DNA of 64,000 nt from Nitrospira sp. (GTDB lineage Bacteria > Nitrospirota > Nitrospiria > Nitrospirales > Nitrospiraceae): positions 2,368,627 to 2,432,626 of the forward strand of contig CP092081.1 in the NCBI GenBank assembly GCA_022226935.1, written 5' to 3'. Of this stretch, positions 60,825-64,000 are shown piece by piece (the first letter of the stretch is position 1; each line of letters starts with the position of its first letter). The translations under genes and the position numbers were made by a program. Under the pieces are notes generated by a model. The model made no database searches, was not told where the DNA came from, and saw nothing but the letters and a program-made list of their open reading frames with translations.

Positions 60825-61469
60825 TCAGGTCTGACTGGTGAGGCCCTGCGCTAGAGCATATTTCACGAGTTCGACGGTGGTGTGCAGGTTGAGCTGTTCC
60901 ATGATTTGCCCCTTGTGGAATTCAACCGTGCGAGGAGAAATCTTGAGAGTACCGGCAATGTCCTTCACCGTATGGCCTTCGGCCAGGAGCTGCAATACTT
61001 CGCGTTGACGGGTGGTAAGTTCAGGGCCGGATGGGGCGCCTCCATCCACCCCGCGGAGCATGCTTTCCACCACTTCCTTCGTCACGAGAGGGGTCACATA
61101 GAAATTGCCGCTCCGGACGGCCCGGATCGCTTGGGCTAATTCCTCGCCCACACAACGCTTGAGCAGGTAGGCGGAGGCGCCGGCCTCAAAGGCTGCGCGC
61201 ACATAGGCTGGATCGGCATGCATGGTGATAAATACCACTTTGACCTGCGGAAACTTGACCTTCATCACGCGGGCCGCATCAATGCCGTTCAGCACCGGCA
61301 TCGAGATGTCCAAAATGACAATATCCGGCTTTAACTGCGCCACCGCTTCCAACAGTGCTCGCCCGTCGCCCACCGTGCCGACCAGTTCGCACTGATCATC
61401 CAGCAAGCGCCGAAATCCCTCCAGGACGAGGGTATGGTCGTCTGCCAACAATACGCGCGGAAGCGTCAT
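60825..61469 (-). CDS. NarL/FixJ-family response regulator
   Basis: 214 residues from the ATG at 61469 (MTLPRVLLADDH). Receiver with Asp10/Asp11 and phospho-Asp54, then a LuxR-type HTH (LTTRQREVLQLLAEGHTVKDIAGTLKISPRTVEFHKGQIM). The kinase gene ends at 61466, so the start overlaps its stop by four bases: a coupled two-component pair. Confidence 0.92.
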   Translation of the reverse strand: MTLPRVLLADDHTLVLEGFRRLLDDQCELVGTVGDGRALLEAVAQLKPDIVILDISMPVLNGIDAARVMKVKFPQVKVVFITMHADPAYVRAAFEAGASAYLLKRCVGEELAQAIRAVRSGNFYVTPLVTKEVVESMLRGVDGGAPSGPELTTRQREVLQLLAEGHTVKDIAGTLKISPRTVEFHKGQIMEQLNLHTTVELVKYALAQGLTSQT

Positions 61470-62608
61470 ATCGCCACCCGTCCAAGCGGTACGTACATTG
61501 ATACGGTCGTTCCCTTCCCCGGACTGGACTCGACTTCGCACGTGCCCTGCACCGACAGGAGACGTTCGCGCATATTCAACAGACCCAGCCCGCCCTCACA
61601 TCGTTCCACCGTCAGCTGATCGAACCCCTTGCCGTCATCGCGTACCACCACGACCACCCCCTCTTCTTCAACCGTGACCTCTACTTCCACCCGGGTCGCT
61701 TTCGCATGACGGGCAATATTGGACAGGCTCTCTTGGACGACGCGATACAGCGCCGTCGAAGCCGTTTTGTCGAGTTGGTGGTCAAGGGGTTGATGGACGA
61801 ACAGGGCTTTGACGCCCGTTCGAGCGGAAAAGTCATCCAGGAGGCGCTGCAAAGCCGCCTTCAGGCCAAGATCATCGAGGATAGAGGGATGGAAGCGATA
61901 GGCCATGTACCGTACGTCGTCGGAAAGCGCTTCCAACCCCTTCAGCACATTGCGCACACTGTCTTGAGCTGTCGCAGGCGAGACTCCGATCTGCCGGTCC
62001 ACGCTCTGAAGCTCCAGCATAAGCAGCGCCAGGCGCTGATTGACATCATCATGGAGATCCCGGGCAATCCGCCGACGTTCCTCTTCCTGGGCCGTGAGAA
62101 TCCGGCCGGTCAGCGTATGCAACTGCTCCTCGCTCCGCTCCAACGCCAGGCGGCTGGCGGCCAGATCTGCTGTCCGCCCTTCTACCCCTCGCTCCAGCCG
62201 CTCGTTGATTTGCTCTAGAAGTCGTTCCGTTCGGCGACGCTGATAGACAAACACCACCGGCGCCCATACGCCGAAGAGACTGAACAGGTGATTGACCCAT
62301 TCAAACCATGGGGGAAGATTGGGAATCCTGGGACTGAAGGGAGCGGCAATGATCGTCAACAATGAGCACGCCGTGGCGGTGGCAATCGGCAACCATCGGT
62401 AGTGGCTGGCGGACGACAGGAGCACGACCGCGCTGTAGAGCACCGCGTTCGCCACGCCTAGCGGCAACTGAAGATCCAGCACAAAAAAGAGACCGGCCAG
62501 CAGACCGGCGAGTCCGACCAGGAGCCGCTGGCGCTGCTGCGCCTTGGCATCGGTCGGCCGGCCGAGCATCTCACCCGTCTCGTCCTGACGTAAGTTGAAA
62601 GGCGCCAT
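61466..62608 (-). CDS. NarX/LiaS-type histidine kinase
   Basis: 380 residues. About four N-terminal helices, a short coiled-coil, then HisKA_3 with RRRIARDLHDDVNQRLALL (phospho-His) and a HATPase of the GHKL type (VVRDDGKGFD, GGLGLLNMRERL). No extracytoplasmic sensor loop of any size, so it may sense from inside the membrane. Pairs with the overlapping regulator at 60825. Confidence 0.92.
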   Translation of the reverse strand: MAPFNLRQDETGEMLGRPTDAKAQQRQRLLVGLAGLLAGLFFVLDLQLPLGVANAVLYSAVVLLSSASHYRWLPIATATACSLLTIIAAPFSPRIPNLPPWFEWVNHLFSLFGVWAPVVFVYQRRRTERLLEQINERLERGVEGRTADLAASRLALERSEEQLHTLTGRILTAQEEERRRIARDLHDDVNQRLALLMLELQSVDRQIGVSPATAQDSVRNVLKGLEALSDDVRYMAYRFHPSILDDLGLKAALQRLLDDFSARTGVKALFVHQPLDHQLDKTASTALYRVVQESLSNIARHAKATRVEVEVTVEEEGVVVVVRDDGKGFDQLTVERCEGGLGLLNMRERLLSVQGTCEVESSPGKGTTVSMYVPLGRVAI

Positions 62609-62709
62609 CGGGGCCGGATTTTAGCACGCGACTCTGTCCGGAGACTAGAACCAGAATAGGCTCCGACCGGCAGCAGCAAACGCACCGGCGGTTCGGGTAT
62701 GATGCCCGG

Positions 62710-63525
62710 ATGTCCGCCCCTCGCCCCATTGTCATTCTCGGAACCGGGTATACCGGCCGCTGGATCCGGAAGTTGGCCCGTGAACAATCGCTCCCCATTC
62801 TGGCCGGCAGCCGCCGGCCGGAGCAACGCCTCAACGACCTGGCCCAAACCGCCCGCATCCAGTTCGATCTGGATCATCCGTCCACGTGGTCTGCGTTGCC
62901 GCTCGAAGCCGACCTGATCTGGACGTTTCCGGCCGTTCCTCTTGAACAGGTCCGGGCCTTCGCCACATACGCCTGTCGCCATTCCCGTCGGTTGGTGGTG
63001 TTAGGGAGCACGTCGGCCTACGATCGAGGCGATGAGCCTCTGACGGACTGGCCGCCGTGGATCGACGAGGCCAGCCCCGTCAATGCCGATCTTCCCCGCG
63101 TGCAAGGCGAGGAATACCTCCGGACACAACAGGGTGCCATCATCCTCCGCGTGGCCGGAATTTATGGACCGAATCGCAATCCGGTGGAGTGGATCCGGCA
63201 AGGGCGTGTCGGCCCGACGAAGAAATTCGTGAACTTGATTCATGTCGAGGATCTGGCCGCGCTCTGTCTTCGAGCCCTGCAAACCGGACGCGCGGGAGAC
63301 CTGTACAATATCAGCGACGGGCATCCGCGCCGATGGGCCGACATTTGCGCGGAAGTGTCGACTCGATGGGGCATTGTGAGTCCGCAGGAAGCTTTCCCCA
63401 GCCAACCAGGAAAACGGATCAGCAGCCGCAAAGCGCTCGAAGAATTAGGCTACACACTCCGGCATCCCGACCTCTACCGCACGCTCGCAACGCTCCAGCA
63501 GGAAGTAGGCAGGAACTCCCACTAA
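62710..63525 (+). CDS. NAD-dependent epimerase/dehydratase-like (SDR) protein
   Basis: 271 residues. The Rossmann start VILGTGYTGRWIRKLA lacks the full GxxGxxG spacing of classical SDRs but keeps its outline. The active site region has LGSTSAYDRG and LRVAGIYGPNRNPVEWI, followed by NLIHVEDLAALCLRAL and YNISDGHPRRW. It resembles the YeeZ-like epimerase group. Single gene, no clear pathway. Confidence 0.8.
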   Translation: MSAPRPIVILGTGYTGRWIRKLAREQSLPILAGSRRPEQRLNDLAQTARIQFDLDHPSTWSALPLEADLIWTFPAVPLEQVRAFATYACRHSRRLVVLGSTSAYDRGDEPLTDWPPWIDEASPVNADLPRVQGEEYLRTQQGAIILRVAGIYGPNRNPVEWIRQGRVGPTKKFVNLIHVEDLAALCLRALQTGRAGDLYNISDGHPRRWADICAEVSTRWGIVSPQEAFPSQPGKRISSRKALEELGYTLRHPDLYRTLATLQQEVGRNSH

Positions 63526-63533
63526 GCACGGCC

Positions 63534-64000
63534 TCATTGTTGGGCCAGGCGAGTAGGACTACCGGCCAGCAGATGATGGATGGCCTCCCCGGCCACGCGC
63601 TGCCCTTCCGCCGTCCAATGCGTATCATCGGGAAGATAGGTCAACACGCCCTGTGCGGCGGCTTCGCGGAGAGGCGGAGTCAAATCGAGGAACTCGGCCT
63701 CCGGCACGAGTCCTTTCAGCATCGACGCGACTTCGGCAGGCAGATCGTTGAGCGGCCATTCCCGCATCTCCTCTGTCAGGGGCTCGAAATTGTCCAACCC
63801 CTGGTGCACTCGATGCTTCACCGGCGCAAACGCCACCACGAGGCGAATGCCTTGTTGGCGGCTCACCTGAGAGGCTTCGGCCAAAATCGATCGCAGCCGC
63901 TCGAGGCGCAATCTGTCCGTGGCCTTCAACGCTCCGAGCTTCTCCCAGAAATACAGCAGAGTTTCCTTGCCCTCCGTATCCTGAAACCTTCCACGAAGTC
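63534..64000 (-). CDS. SGNH/AlgX-AlgJ-like hydrolase, C-terminal part (cut by window edge)
   Basis: The frame stays open to the window edge, with 154 codons visible after the cut; the apparent internal start is not needed. The visible part contains a strand-rich VVAFAPVKHRVHQG and the catalytic-like DDTHWTAEGQRVAGEAI near the end (Asp-x-His pair of the DHHW/AlgX-AlgJ type). Such proteins are acetyltransferases or esterases of exported polysaccharides. An O-acyltransferase (MBOAT) partner may lie just outside. Confidence 0.7.
   Translation of the reverse strand, partial: LRGRFQDTEGKETLLYFWEKLGALKATDRLRLERLRSILAEASQVSRQQGIRLVVAFAPVKHRVHQGLDNFEPLTEEMREWPLNDLPAEVASMLKGLVPEAEFLDLTPPLREAAAQGVLTYLPDDTHWTAEGQRVAGEAIHHLLAGSPTRLAQQ

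Overview
The window looks like chromosomal DNA of a nitrite-oxidising Nitrospira (phylum Nitrospirota). The main evidence is the gene cut by the left edge. Its 254 visible N-terminal residues carry a twin-arginine leader and the type of sequence I know from the periplasmic nitrite oxidoreductase alpha subunit, NxrA. Other features fit: generally high GC, many exported or lipid-anchored hypotheticals, a two-subunit pyruvate carboxylase of the kind found in reverse-TCA autotrophs, and several two-component regulators. The species cannot be fixed from this DNA, and no ammonia oxidation genes are present.

Layout. 1-1700: nxrA, divergent from a NarL-type response regulator, with two palindromes in the shared upstream region. 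1747-5141: small hypotheticals, tRNA-Ala(CGC), two palindromic intergenic elements and purM-purN. 5384-9130: an NtrY/NtrX-like sensor and sigma-54 activator. 9333-15790: DUF1844 protein, mazG, and a hemE-hemH-hemG heme operon with a small hypothetical downstream. 16167-21080: fatty acid desaturase, EamA transporter, FmdB zinc ribbon, a PstS-like periplasmic binding protein and an IPT/TIG protein. 21253-28668: pycA-pycB, an alpha/beta hydrolase lipoprotein, a lipoprotein thiol peroxidase, sthA and tenA.

28669-38165 is a looser region. It holds a structured intergenic element, an AT-richer UDG-like gene, a HEAT protein, an FlgO-like protein behind a clear sigma-70 promoter, thiD, a polytopic His-rich membrane protein resembling heme-copper oxidase subunit I, and a secreted protein with three BACON-like repeats. 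38209-46708: SUMF1-like lectin-type protein, methyltransferase, MOSC protein, prmA, a membrane MutS-like ATPase and a three-domain MFS/PlsC/acyl-ACP synthetase. 46772-50769: amidohydrolase, ECF sigma factor with a probable membrane anti-sigma partner, and two envelope hypotheticals. 51046-53289 is one open frame joining an RnfD-like membrane domain to a DUF2330 protein that keeps its own ribosome binding site, ATG and signal peptide. 53372-59831: envelope proteins, a universal stress protein and the large helicase Lhr. 59991-64000: a Cys-rich mini-protein, an orphan receiver, a NarX/NarL-like pair, an SDR protein and a partial SGNH hydrolase.

The genes mostly serve core metabolism (purines, heme, thiamine, anaplerosis, redox balance), envelope maintenance and signalling. 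I see no phage, IS transposase, CRISPR array or obvious defence island. The observations most worth following are the RnfD-like/DUF2330 joined frame, the nxrA-regulator intergenic palindromes, the heme-copper-oxidase-like protein and the palindromic repeat family. None of them proves a new system by itself.
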